From contig JAFRAJ010000016.1 in the NCBI GenBank assembly GCA_017405465.1, positions 62,001-126,000 of the forward strand: DNA of 64,000 bases. The letters run 5' to 3'. The position numbers were made by a program, and so were the translations under genes. Under the pieces are notes generated by a model. The model saw only the letters and a list, made by a program, of their open reading frames with translations. It was not told where the DNA came from and did no database searches. Below are positions 8,196 to 16,023 of the stretch, one piece after another. Positions within the stretch are counted from its first letter, which is position 1. The number at the start of each line of letters is the position of its first letter. The stretch comes from Oscillospiraceae bacterium (lineage in GTDB: Bacteria; Bacillota; Clostridia; Oscillospirales; Ruminococcaceae).

Positions 8196-9404
8196 ATGAA
8201 TAAAAAGGTAACCATAGGAATCACACTGGCATTCATATTCATCGCAGTTGCGATCACATTCACTGCCACGATGATCTATTCCATGAATCTGTTCGATCAG
8301 AAGATTGTCAGTATTCAGGAGAGAGAGTCCATGTACGAGAAGATCTCGGAAGTGGACGCCACCGTTAGGCAGAACTATTACCGTGAGATCGATGACGAAG
8401 AGATAATGAATGCTCTTGCCAAAGGGTATATAGCGGGCACTGGTGATGACAGTATCAAGTATTATTCCGCTTCTGACATAGCTCGTATAGAAGATACCAA
8501 GACCGGAAAAGTCAGCGGTATCGGAGTAGAGACTGAAGTCAACGCGAACGGATATGTTCAGATCAAGGAAGTTTACAGCGGCACTTCAGCCGAGAAGGTC
8601 GGAATACATGCCGGAGATACCATCGTAAAGGTGGAAGGAAACGACGCTCTGAGTCTTGGAGCGGATCAGGTCATATCGAGTCTGTTCGGACCCAACGGAG
8701 AGGAAGTAACTCTTACATATTCCCGTGAAGGCGTGGATTATACATTTGCATTCGTATATGGAGTATATGAGACCAGATCTATCCAGGCATATGATGTAGA
8801 AGGGTATACCTACTTCAGGATCATGCAGTTCAATGACCTCACGATGGAACAGTTTGAGGATCTTCTTTCAGCTAAGATGGCTGAAGGCACCACAAAAGGA
8901 TTCATATATGATATCAGGGATACTGACGGCGGATATGATATCAACATCATTGCCAACATGCTCGATAAGATCGTCGGTCAGTGCACTCTGATCTCAGGTA
9001 CATACAGAGATGGGATGACGAAGGTGCTGTTCACATCCGGACCTGACGAGATAGCACTTCCTACTGCGGTACTTGTCAATGGCAATACCGTTGGATACAG
9101 TGAACTGTTTGCTGCGGTTTTAGGCGAGCGTGACAACGTACGTGTAATCGGCGAGACCACCGCCGGTGTCGGTACACACAGAGTACTGTCCAGATTCCCT
9201 GACGGAACAGGACTGTATATGCCAGTCTGTGAACTTCTTGCTTGCGGATCGACTAGTTACAATGAAACCGGAGTAACACCTGACTTTGTTACTTCTTCCT
9301 ATGAAGGGTTTGTAATCTCCGACGAGGAACCGAGCATCATAGATGACCTCCAGCTCAGAAAAGCCGTTGAGGTACTGGATTCGGAGTTTTCCTCCGGTGA
9401 ATGA
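8196..9404 (+). CDS. S41-like protein with PDZ domain, catalytic residues lost
   Basis: A 402-residue protein with an N-terminal membrane anchor (residues about 5-28), a PDZ domain (about 110-190) and a C-terminal S41 (CtpA/Tsp-like) fold. Aligned without gaps to the E. coli Tsp active-site stretch, the catalytic Ser position is Gly (NTVGYSELF), the catalytic Lys is Val (TTAGVGTHR) and the supporting Gln is Arg. The fold core (IGETTAG, YDIRDTDGG) is preserved, so this looks like a pseudo-protease that may bind peptides or act as scaffold. It follows the ftsEX hydrolase by 14 bases and probably belongs to the same operon. Confidence 0.85.
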   Translation: MNKKVTIGITLAFIFIAVAITFTATMIYSMNLFDQKIVSIQERESMYEKISEVDATVRQNYYREIDDEEIMNALAKGYIAGTGDDSIKYYSASDIARIEDTKTGKVSGIGVETEVNANGYVQIKEVYSGTSAEKVGIHAGDTIVKVEGNDALSLGADQVISSLFGPNGEEVTLTYSREGVDYTFAFVYGVYETRSIQAYDVEGYTYFRIMQFNDLTMEQFEDLLSAKMAEGTTKGFIYDIRDTDGGYDINIIANMLDKIVGQCTLISGTYRDGMTKVLFTSGPDEIALPTAVLVNGNTVGYSELFAAVLGERDNVRVIGETTAGVGTHRVLSRFPDGTGLYMPVCELLACGSTSYNETGVTPDFVTSSYEGFVISDEEPSIIDDLQLRKAVEVLDSEFSSGE

Positions 9405-9457
9405 ACGGTAGTGAAAATACAGTGATACATATGGAATTTGCCAGCTATCGGATATCC

Positions 9458-9486
9458 TTGACTTTCAAATATCATGTGTTTATAAT
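9458..9486 (+). promoter_or_regulatory. Strong sigma-70/SigA-type promoter for greA
   Basis: TTGACT (9458-9463), a 17-base spacer and a perfect TATAAT (9481-9486) lie about 40 bases before the greA start. This is one of the best housekeeping promoters in the window. Confidence 0.8.
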
Positions 9487-9523
9487 CCCATAGCATAGTG
9501 GTTTTTCTAGAAAGGTATTTGAA

Positions 9524-10006
9524 ATGGCACAGGAATATTTGATCAGCAAGACTAAACTTGATGAACTTGAAAAAGAACTAGATTATCTGAAGTCTGTTAA
9601 ACGCCAGGAGATGGCTGCAGTAATAAAAGAGGCCCTTTCGCACGGAGATCTCTCTGAAAACAGCGAGTACGACGAAGCAAAGAACGCTCAGGCAATAATG
9701 GAAGCTCATATCACAGAGCTTGAGAAGATGCTTCAGAATGCACGTGTCATCGACGAGGATTCTATCTCAACTGAATATGTATCCATCGGATGCAGAGTTA
9801 AGATCCTGTTCGTCGAAGATAACGAGGAAGACGAGTATGATATCGTCAGTTCCGGCGAAGCAAATGCAATGAAGAACAAGATCTCCGATGAGTCACCGCT
9901 CGGTGCTGCGCTTGTCGGGCATAAAGCAGGGGAGACTGTCATCGCGGAGACTCCCGGCGGGGAGATGAAGATCAGGATCCTCGAGATATCTAAGAGAGCT
10001 CTCTGA
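9524..10006 (+). CDS. greA: Transcription elongation factor GreA
   Basis: GreA rescues backtracked RNA polymerase by stimulating cleavage of the transcript 3' end through the secondary channel. The 160-residue product has normal length. The N-terminal coiled coil (about 1-75) ends in the tip signature LSHGDLSENSEYDEAK, whose acidic residues reach the active site. The C-terminal globular domain (about 80-160) includes SPLGAALVGHKAGE. It has its own promoter and is followed by a clear terminator, so it is a single-gene unit in front of lysS. Confidence 0.95.
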   Translation: MAQEYLISKTKLDELEKELDYLKSVKRQEMAAVIKEALSHGDLSENSEYDEAKNAQAIMEAHITELEKMLQNARVIDEDSISTEYVSIGCRVKILFVEDNEEDEYDIVSSGEANAMKNKISDESPLGAALVGHKAGETVIAETPGGEMKIRILEISKRAL

Positions 10007-10032
10007 TCCGAATAGTCTGAAAATGCTTTTTT

Positions 10033-10063
10033 GGCCTCCGTTTCCGACGGAGGCCAGTTTTTT
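10033..10063 (+). terminator. Rho-independent terminator after greA
   Basis: A 9-bp stem GGCCTCCGT / ACGGAGGCC with a five-base loop is followed within two bases by TTTTTT. Confidence 0.88.
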
Positions 10064-10129
10064 GAAAATTCTGTATAATATATCTCCTCATGGAGATCGA
10101 AATGATCAGCAGAGAAAGGAATAGTATTT

Positions 10130-12103
10130 ATGGCTGAGAACAGGGTCAACGGCGCTGCTCCGCAGGAACTCGATGAGAATGAGCAGATCGCCATAAGGAA
10201 GGAAAAACTCGCTGCCATGAGACAGGAAGGGAATGATCCTTTCCTAATCACTACGTATGATGCGAAAGACTGTGCCAAAGATATCCTGGCTAATTTCAGT
10301 GACGATGCACCGCAGACGGAGGTTTCCGTGGCGGGACGCGTGATGACCAGAAGAATCATGGGCAAAGCGTCATTCTTCAACCTGCAGGACAGCAGCGGAA
10401 CGATCCAGGTATATGCGAGAAGAGACGATGTCGGTGAAGATACATACGCCAGATTCAAAAAGTGGGATATCGGCGATATCCTCGGTGTCAAAGGATATGT
10501 ATTCAGGACTCAGACAGGAGAAGTCACTATACATGCTTCCGAACTGGTACTTCTCAGCAAGTCACTCCGTCCGCTCCCTGAGAAATTCCACGGTCTAACT
10601 GACTCTGATACCATTTACAGAAAGAGATACCTTGACCTCATCACCAACCCTGAATCCAAGGAAGTGTTCCGCAAAAGGTCTGCGATCATTTCAGCGATCA
10701 GAAGCTTTCTTGATGCGGAGGGATTCATGGAGGTCGAGACACCTATGCTCGTCTCCAATGCAGGAGGGGCTGCCGCCCGTCCGTTCCTTACTCATTTCAA
10801 CGCATTGAATGAGGATCTGAAGTTAAGGATCTCTCTCGAACTATACCTTAAGAGACTCATCGTCGGTGGATTCGACAGAGTATATGAGATCGGACGTGTG
10901 TTCCGTAATGAGGGAATTGACACACGTCATAATCCTGAGTTCACCCTTATGGAGCTGTATCAGGCCTATACCGATTATCACGGCATGATGGATCTGACAG
11001 AGCGGATGTATCGGACTGTTGCAGAGAAGGTACTTGGCACTTTAGTGATCACATATAACGGAAGAGAACTGGATCTCTCCAAACCCTTTGAACGGATCAC
11101 GATGGTTGATGCTGTTAATAAGTATGCAGGAGTCGATTGGAGAGAGATACATACGCTGGAAGAAGCCAGGGCGAAGGCAAGAGAGCTTAAAGTGGAGTAC
11201 GAATCGTTCCACAGTAAAGGTGATATCCTCTGTTCGATTTTTGATGCTTATGCGGAAGAACATCTTGTACAGCCTACATTCCTGATGGATCACCCTGTAG
11301 AAGTTTCTCCTTTGACCAAGAGAAAACCTGATGATCCTGATTATGTCGAGAGATTCGAGTTCTACATGAATGGCTGGGAGATGGCTAATGCTTATTCAGA
11401 GCTGAATGACCCGATAGATCAGAGAGAAAGGTTTGCAGCGCAGGAAGAGAAACTGGCTCACGGAGACGAAGAGGCAAACCATACAGACGAAGACTTCCTT
11501 GAAGCCATGGAGACCGGTATGCCGCCTCTTGGAGGTATAGGATACGGTATCGACCGAATGATAATGCTGTTTACCGGAGCTGAATCGATCAGAGATGTTC
11601 TGCTGTTCCCGACACTGCGCTCCATCAAGACCGGAAGCGAGAATGCTGAGGCAGAGAAGACTGCTGAAAATGCAGCTCCAGAACAGCCTGTTTCGATGCC
11701 GTTCGAGACCGCTGTGACAGAGCCTATAGACTTCTCCAACGTCCAGGTAGAGCCTCTGTTTGAGGAGTATGTGGACTTTGAGACCTTCTCAAAGTCAGAC
11801 TTCAGAGTGGTGAAGGTACTTGCCTGTGAAGCTGTCCCGAAGAGCAAAAAACTGCTGAAATTCACGCTAAATGACGGTACAAACCGGCATAGGACTATAC
11901 TGAGTGGTATTCACGAATACTACGAGCCGGAAGAACTTGTTGGAAAAACATGCGTTGCGATCACCAATCTTCCGACAAGAAAGATGATGGGAATCGATTC
12001 GGAAGGAATGCTGATCTCGGCGACACACAGTGTCGACGGCAGGGAAGGATTGAACCTCCTGATGCTTGATCCGCGCATTCCGGCAGGCGCTAAACTATAC
12101 TGA
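10130..12103 (+). CDS. lysS: Lysine--tRNA ligase (class II) with C-terminal tRNA-binding domain
   Basis: LysRS charges tRNA-Lys. The 657-residue product has the N-terminal OB-fold anticodon-binding domain (about 40-150) and the class II core (about 175-500), with motif 2 around FRNEGIDTRHNPEFT and motif 3 GIGYGIDRMIMLFT. Beyond the usual 500-residue length, a spacer rich in Ala/Glu leads to an extra domain at about 550-657 (SKSDFRVVKVLACEAVP onward). This resembles the MetRS-beta/Arc1p-type tRNA-binding domain. Such a fusion is known in some Clostridia and probably raises tRNA affinity. The ATG has AGAAAGGA upstream; a TATAAT-like -10 is at 10074-10079. Confidence 0.95.
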   Translation: MAENRVNGAAPQELDENEQIAIRKEKLAAMRQEGNDPFLITTYDAKDCAKDILANFSDDAPQTEVSVAGRVMTRRIMGKASFFNLQDSSGTIQVYARRDDVGEDTYARFKKWDIGDILGVKGYVFRTQTGEVTIHASELVLLSKSLRPLPEKFHGLTDSDTIYRKRYLDLITNPESKEVFRKRSAIISAIRSFLDAEGFMEVETPMLVSNAGGAAARPFLTHFNALNEDLKLRISLELYLKRLIVGGFDRVYEIGRVFRNEGIDTRHNPEFTLMELYQAYTDYHGMMDLTERMYRTVAEKVLGTLVITYNGRELDLSKPFERITMVDAVNKYAGVDWREIHTLEEARAKARELKVEYESFHSKGDILCSIFDAYAEEHLVQPTFLMDHPVEVSPLTKRKPDDPDYVERFEFYMNGWEMANAYSELNDPIDQRERFAAQEEKLAHGDEEANHTDEDFLEAMETGMPPLGGIGYGIDRMIMLFTGAESIRDVLLFPTLRSIKTGSENAEAEKTAENAAPEQPVSMPFETAVTEPIDFSNVQVEPLFEEYVDFETFSKSDFRVVKVLACEAVPKSKKLLKFTLNDGTNRHRTILSGIHEYYEPEELVGKTCVAITNLPTRKMMGIDSEGMLISATHSVDGREGLNLLMLDPRIPAGAKLY

Positions 12104-12125
12104 TTTTTCGCTTTGTGGAAGAAGA

Positions 12126-12292
12126 TACACCAAAATGGTGTACCAATTCACCCCGGGAGAACTCCTGAAGCGCTTCAGATAACATGCAAATTCGCATGTT
12201 TCTATGAACGGCTATAAGGGCCGATGATCGCACATTTTTATACGTACGACAGGGAACCTGAAGACTTAAACGTTTTTGGGTTCCCTTTTTTT
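12126..12292 (+). ncRNA. Run of hairpins ending in a terminator (leader or small RNA candidate)
   Basis: Five inverted repeats follow one another after lysS: TACACCA/TGGTGTA (12126-12142), CTGAAG/CTTCAG (12165-12178), AACATGC/GCATGTT (12181-12200), CGGC/GCCG (12209-12223), and a terminator GGGAACC/GGTTCCC (12252-12285) followed by seven Ts. The last may simply end lysS. The compact series just before a recombinase gene could also be a structured 5' leader or a small RNA. No known family is recognised and no promoter is obvious, so the ncRNA call is tentative; the terminator part is firm. Confidence 0.4.
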
Positions 12293-12338
12293 GCTTATTT
12301 TTAGTTATGACACAAACTGAGAGGAAGGAATTGAAAAA

Positions 12339-12950
12339 ATGAATCAGTATGCGTACGTGCGCGTTTCCACAAAATCACAGAATGTAGACAGACAGATCAT
12401 TGCTTTGAAAGGTTTCGATCTCCCGAAGAAGAACATCTTCTGCGACTATCAGTCTGGAAAGGATTTCGACAGACCGGCTTACAAGAGGTTACTACGAAAG
12501 CTGAAGGAAGGAGATCTATTGATCATCAAGAGTATTGACAGGCTTGGGAGGAATTACAGTGACATCTTAGTGCAGTGGCAGCATATTACCAAAGAGATAA
12601 AGGCTGATATCGTAGTGCTCGATATGGAACTGCTTGATACCAGAAAATCTCCGGATAATCTTACCGGGACACTGATCGCAGATCTGGTGTTGCAGATATT
12701 TGCTTACGTAGCTCAGACAGAGCGAGAATTCATCCATCAGAGACAGGCAGAAGGGATAGCTGCTGCGAAAGAGAAAGGAATCATTTTTGGTAGACCGAGA
12801 ACTATGATGCCCGATGACATTGATTCAGTATGTGTGCAATGTGAGAGGGGTGAACTATCCATAAGAAAAGCAGCTGATACACTTGGAATCAGCCACTCGA
12901 CATTCTACAGATATTACGTTACGAGACAGAAAGAAGGTTTCGATATATAG
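12339..12950 (+). CDS. Small serine recombinase (resolvase/invertase family)
   Basis: A 203-residue serine recombinase of the Tn3-resolvase/invertase type. The N-terminal catalytic domain begins YAYVRVSTKSQNVDRQ with the nucleophile Ser in RVSTKSQ, followed by DRLGRNYSDI and the E-helix region AQTERE-FIHQRQAEGI. The C-terminus has a helix-turn-helix (SIRKAADTLGISHSTFYRY). It is far too short for a large serine integrase, so it more likely resolves or inverts DNA than integrates the element. It is the first gene after lysS and marks the start of accessory DNA. GAGGAAGG gives a ribosome-binding site. Confidence 0.9.
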   Translation: MNQYAYVRVSTKSQNVDRQIIALKGFDLPKKNIFCDYQSGKDFDRPAYKRLLRKLKEGDLLIIKSIDRLGRNYSDILVQWQHITKEIKADIVVLDMELLDTRKSPDNLTGTLIADLVLQIFAYVAQTEREFIHQRQAEGIAAAKEKGIIFGRPRTMMPDDIDSVCVQCERGELSIRKAADTLGISHSTFYRYYVTRQKEGFDI

Positions 12951-12985
12951 ACTATTTAAAACAAATAAAAAACTGACTGTAATCT

Positions 12986-13016
12986 GGTACTGAACTTATG
13001 TTTAAGTACCTTTTTT
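12986..13016 (+). terminator. Terminator after the serine recombinase
   Basis: GGTACTGAAC pairs with GTTTAAGTACC (one bulged base) around a TTAT loop and is followed by TTTTTT. Confidence 0.75.
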
Positions 13017-13079
13017 ATTATAGGATACGTGTTTCATTATGTCTAAGTATTGAAACAAGTATTGGAGGTTATATTGTTC

Positions 13080-13313
13080 ATGAATTGGGGAGTAATTCTT
13101 TTCTTTGTCGTGTTTGGAGGGCTTGGATTTTTAAAAGGTATAGCGGAAAGCAAAATGTCTCCCAGTGAAAGAAGTGCTTACCGCGCTGGAAGTGCACAGT
13201 GTAGAAGTTGTGCAAACAACGAATTCCGGGAAAATAGTTTTCAGTTTAAATGTCCACTTAGCGTTAGCAGTCAAAACGATGGAAAATGCCCAAACTGGAG
13301 ACCTAAAAGATAA
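13080..13313 (+). CDS. Small membrane protein with Cys cluster and CPNWRP end
   Basis: About 77 residues. An N-terminal membrane helix (VILFFVVFGGLGFL) is followed by a soluble tail carrying SPSERSAYR, AQCRSCAN, a third Cys and the terminal GKCPNWRPKR. Four cysteines in this spacing could bind zinc or iron. The same end signature occurs in the protein at 15703-16023, so the two are paralogous. The ATG at 13080 is preferred; TTGGAGG lies 11 bases upstream, and a TTG at 13074 is an alternative. Function unknown. The gene is separated from its relative by the IS3-type insertion. Confidence 0.65.
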   Translation: MNWGVILFFVVFGGLGFLKGIAESKMSPSERSAYRAGSAQCRSCANNEFRENSFQFKCPLSVSSQNDGKCPNWRPKR

Positions 13314-13503
13314 TCAAATGTGTTCCATTACTGCTCACCTTGCTTAAATGTGCTTTAGTAGTAAGAGGCAATGTGTTTTATAGTAGACTTTTTCAAAAAG
13401 TCTGACTGATAATACGGAATAATATAAAAAAAATATTTAACAATAAATACTGGAGTATTATTTAATATGTACCCATAATCCTGGACAAAAGATTAAATAG
13501 AAT

Positions 13504-14295
13504 CTAGTTCTTTATGGACATCTCCCTGTAAATAGTTGGAGGTGTCCATTCTGTTTTCTTTTGGATCCGTTCGTTGTTGTAGTAATCGATATATTCACGG
13601 ACAGCTTTATCAAACACCTCAAAGGATGAATACTCCTTTTGCTGCCCGTAGAACATTTCAGTTTTCATCCTGCCAAAGAAGGTCTCAATAATGCAGTTGT
13701 CGTAGCAATTGCCTTTTCTGGACATTGATTGGATGATCCCATGCTCTTTCAAAGTGTTTACATACGCCGGATGCTGATACTGCCAGCCCATATCGGAATG
13801 TAGGATCAGACCGTCTGTTTCAGGGAACTTCTCAAATGCTCTGTCCAGCATATCTGTGACCTGCTGGAACGTAGGGCTTCTGGACAGATCATAAGAGATG
13901 ATCTCATTTGTAGCCATGTCCAGTATCGGTGAGAGATAGCATTTGCCCCAGGGAAGAGAGAACTGTGATACGTCGGTGGACCATTTTTTTAGCGGCTCGT
14001 CTGCATGGAAGTCACGTGCAATGATGTTTTCTGCAACTTTTCCTGTTTCACCTTTGTAAGAGTGGTATTTCTCTTTCGGGCGTTTTCCCAGAAGGCCCAT
14101 AGCATGCATGAGTCGCTGTACCTTCTTGTGGTTCACAAGTGTTCCGGTGTTCCTCAAAGTCATGGTTATGCGCCTGACACCGTATCTTCCGCGGTTCTTT
14201 TTAAATGTCTCCCGTATCTTTTCTTTCAGCTCCAGATCCCTGTTTTCGAGATCTGTCATCCGCTTTAGCTCAAAGTAGTATGTAGATCTAGCCAT
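13504..14295 (-). CDS. IS3-family transposase OrfB (DDE integrase core)
   Basis: A 263-residue catalytic half of an IS3-type transposase. It has the HTH_21 region (RYGVRRITMTLRN), then the rve/DDE core: first Asp in WSTDVSQF, second Asp in LILHSDMGWQYQ and the Glu in NCYDNCIIETFFGRMKTE. All three catalytic residues are present. The open frame overlaps the end of orfA in the -1 frame at two AAAAAG stretches, so a fused OrfAB made by -1 frameshifting is expected, as in IS150-like elements. It appears functional. Confidence 0.92.
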   Translation of the reverse strand: MARSTYYFELKRMTDLENRDLELKEKIRETFKKNRGRYGVRRITMTLRNTGTLVNHKKVQRLMHAMGLLGKRPKEKYHSYKGETGKVAENIIARDFHADEPLKKWSTDVSQFSLPWGKCYLSPILDMATNEIISYDLSRSPTFQQVTDMLDRAFEKFPETDGLILHSDMGWQYQHPAYVNTLKEHGIIQSMSRKGNCYDNCIIETFFGRMKTEMFYGQQKEYSSFEVFDKAVREYIDYYNNERIQKKTEWTPPTIYREMSIKN

Positions 14296-14318
14296 TCCAA
14301 GCGCTTTCAGCAGATCTT

Positions 14319-14888
14319 CTAGTCTGTATCCTTTTTCTCGGAGCTCCCGGATCGCTGCTGCTTTTTCGCCTTGAGTCGCGCAGCTTCCTTTTCTCGCCTC
14401 AAGGCCATTGATTTTTTTATTGCTGCAGTCTCCGCTTTCAGATATTCGACTTCAGCTCGCAGCCGGATCAGTTCTTCTCTTTCGGATTCTGTCAGTTCCT
14501 TTGGCTCGACTTTTTTCTTTGGCATCAATGGAGGCTCCTTCGGCGGTCTGCCTTTCTTCTTGGGTATCAGTCCTTCGTACCCCTCCATTTTATATTTGCG
14601 TACCCACTGATACAACAAACTGTCCTGCATCCCTACCTCTTCTGCTACTGACAGACACGATCTTCCTGCCAGTACTTTTGAGACTAGTTCCAACTTTTCT
14701 TCCGGTTCCCATTCTTTGGTATGGTTTTTATGCATTACTGAATCTATTCCGGCTCGTTCACTTGACCTTGCCCATTTTCTTATCGTTGCATGAAATTTCT
14801 CTGTTCGTATTCCTTCTGGCGTTTTGGGATACTTCCCTTGATAGTACATCTCGATGCACTGTAGTTTGAATTCGTTGCTGTATTTCAT
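14319..14888 (-). CDS. IS3-family transposase OrfA (helix-turn-helix)
   Basis: About 189 residues from the ATG at 14888 (MKYSNEFKLQCIEMYYQG). The product has two helix-turn-helix units that bind the inverted repeats: one in residues about 10-50, the other around GRSCLSVAEEVGMQDSLLYQ. A C-terminal leucine-zipper-like coiled coil follows (ELTESEREELIRLRAEVEYL) and is used for multimerisation. It contains ribosomal slip candidates near its end (GAAAAAG) for making the OrfAB fusion. Confidence 0.9.
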   Translation of the reverse strand: MKYSNEFKLQCIEMYYQGKYPKTPEGIRTEKFHATIRKWARSSERAGIDSVMHKNHTKEWEPEEKLELVSKVLAGRSCLSVAEEVGMQDSLLYQWVRKYKMEGYEGLIPKKKGRPPKEPPLMPKKKVEPKELTESEREELIRLRAEVEYLKAETAAIKKSMALRREKEAARLKAKKQQRSGSSEKKDTD

Positions 14889-14939
14889 ATGAATACCCCC
14901 ATTCTTGGTTTTGTCCAAGAATGGGGGTACATATCAATT

Positions 14940-15650
14940 ATGGCGCTCTTTAGAAAACTGTTTAGTTCAGGACCTGCTAATTGGGATAATTATGAATACG
15001 TTAGAAAAGCAGATATTAAACCAACTTATGAAGGAAACAACGAAAGTATACGTAGCGTTATTGATTTAATGATAGATCGCACGGAAAATCGTCCATCTAA
15101 CATGAATCTTAGCGAGGATGATTTCTCATTGTTCAAGAGTTGGCTAATTGCCATAACAAGTAACGATATACCCGAGCTGGTAATGCCTCAAGATTCAAAA
15201 AAACAATCATATCTAGAGTCTGCAGATTTTGCGCTTTCATTGTTTTCTGCGTGGAAAATAGTGAAATCACTCGATAGAGAATCAGGGTTTGGGGCTGTTC
15301 TTAACGGTAATCGTTTGAGAGGATTATTAAAATTAACCTCAGATATATTTGGAACACAAGGCCCGGGCTTTTGCACTTCAATTATGCAATATGTTTATAA
15401 TTGCTGGATGGATGACAATGAGTATCCGATAAACGAAGATGCAGTGATATACAATCTTAAATTCTATAGGATGAATAGAGATCAAAAAGCTGAATTGGTT
15501 AATTATGACAAGACCTTATTGTCCCTGTTTGGTTCTTCAGAAGTGAGGCGGGATATTCTTTATGCCGGAAATGGCGTTTTACGTTCTTTTGAAGATATTG
15601 CAGCGGACATGGAAGGTATCGCCGGGGAATCCGAACGGATTACGTTCTAA
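14940..15650 (+). CDS. Hypothetical protein directly behind the IS element
   Basis: A 236-residue soluble protein starting MALFRKLFSSGPANWDNYEY; no family recognised. It is mixed alpha/beta by eye with no signal peptide or membrane segment and no clear catalytic motif. The N-terminus resembles cytosolic accessory proteins that start with a short amphipathic stretch. The insertion element ends 8 bases upstream, so the native ribosome-binding site and promoter are gone; the GGGGGT at the element's end may replace the former. The reading frame is intact. The gene is followed at 52 bases by the small membrane Cys-protein gene and then a HEPN-like gene, with which it probably formed one cargo operon. 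Confidence 0.6.
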   Translation: MALFRKLFSSGPANWDNYEYVRKADIKPTYEGNNESIRSVIDLMIDRTENRPSNMNLSEDDFSLFKSWLIAITSNDIPELVMPQDSKKQSYLESADFALSLFSAWKIVKSLDRESGFGAVLNGNRLRGLLKLTSDIFGTQGPGFCTSIMQYVYNCWMDDNEYPINEDAVIYNLKFYRMNRDQKAELVNYDKTLLSLFGSSEVRRDILYAGNGVLRSFEDIAADMEGIAGESERITF

Positions 15651-15702
15651 CAAGAATAATAGAACAAATCAAATTAGAATATAAAAATAAAGGAGATTAG
15701 TT

Positions 15703-16023
15703 ATGGCATATGCTTTTTCTGTTGGTCTTTTGGTGTTTATAGGAATTTGTATTCTATGTGGAGTGGTATTGATTATTATTTCAAAAATACAAGATGCTAA
15801 AAGATTTGTTAATGATATTAAAATGTCAAAGACGATGACTCCGGAAGAACGTAACGCATTCTGGGCTGAGAAAAATGCAGAATATCAACGAAGACGGGAA
15901 GAAGAGGCACCGAGAGAAGCAGGCACAGCTCAATGCGGTAATTGTGCTAACTTTAGAAAATGTCACTATAAAGTGCGGGAGCAAAATATAGGCATGTGTC
16001 CCAACTGGAGACCGTTTTCATGA
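15703..16023 (+). CDS. Small membrane protein with Cys cluster and CPNWRP end (paralog)
   Basis: A 106-residue protein with one long N-terminal membrane helix (VGLLVFIGICILCGVVLIII), a charged linker (TPEERNAFWAEKNAEY) and a Cys cluster AQCGNCANFRKC ending in GMCPNWRPFS. It shares the (S/T)PxERxA, AQCxxCAN and CPNWRP motifs with the protein at 13080-13313. The Cys spacing suggests a small metal-binding module on the cytosolic side. AAGGAG lies upstream of the ATG. Its stop overlaps the start of the HEPN-like gene (ATGA), so the two are translationally coupled and may act together. Function unknown. Confidence 0.7.
   Translation: MAYAFSVGLLVFIGICILCGVVLIIISKIQDAKRFVNDIKMSKTMTPEERNAFWAEKNAEYQRRREEEAPREAGTAQCGNCANFRKCHYKVREQNIGMCPNWRPFS

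Larger units (their letters stand above)
13468..14931 (-). mobile_element. IS3-family insertion sequence, apparently intact
   Basis: A 1464-base element with terminal inverted repeats: the left end TGTACCCATAATCCTGGACA and the reverse complement of the right end TGTACCCCCATTCTTGGACA match at most positions and both continue AAA. It contains orfA and orfB in overlapping frames on the minus strand, typical of IS3/IS150 elements. No clear target duplication is visible: ATA precedes the left end and TAT follows the right. It lies 8 bases before the ATG of the gene at 14940 and has probably replaced that gene's leader. Confidence 0.88.

Noticed and set aside
12339-12950. Serine recombinase as the integrase of the ICE
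   Set aside because: At 203 residues it is of resolvase/invertase size; element-integrating serine recombinases have a large C-terminal domain that is missing here.
13460-14940. Target-site duplication of the IS element
   Set aside because: ATA on the left and TAT on the right are not direct repeats; shifting the ends by one to three bases gives no better match.
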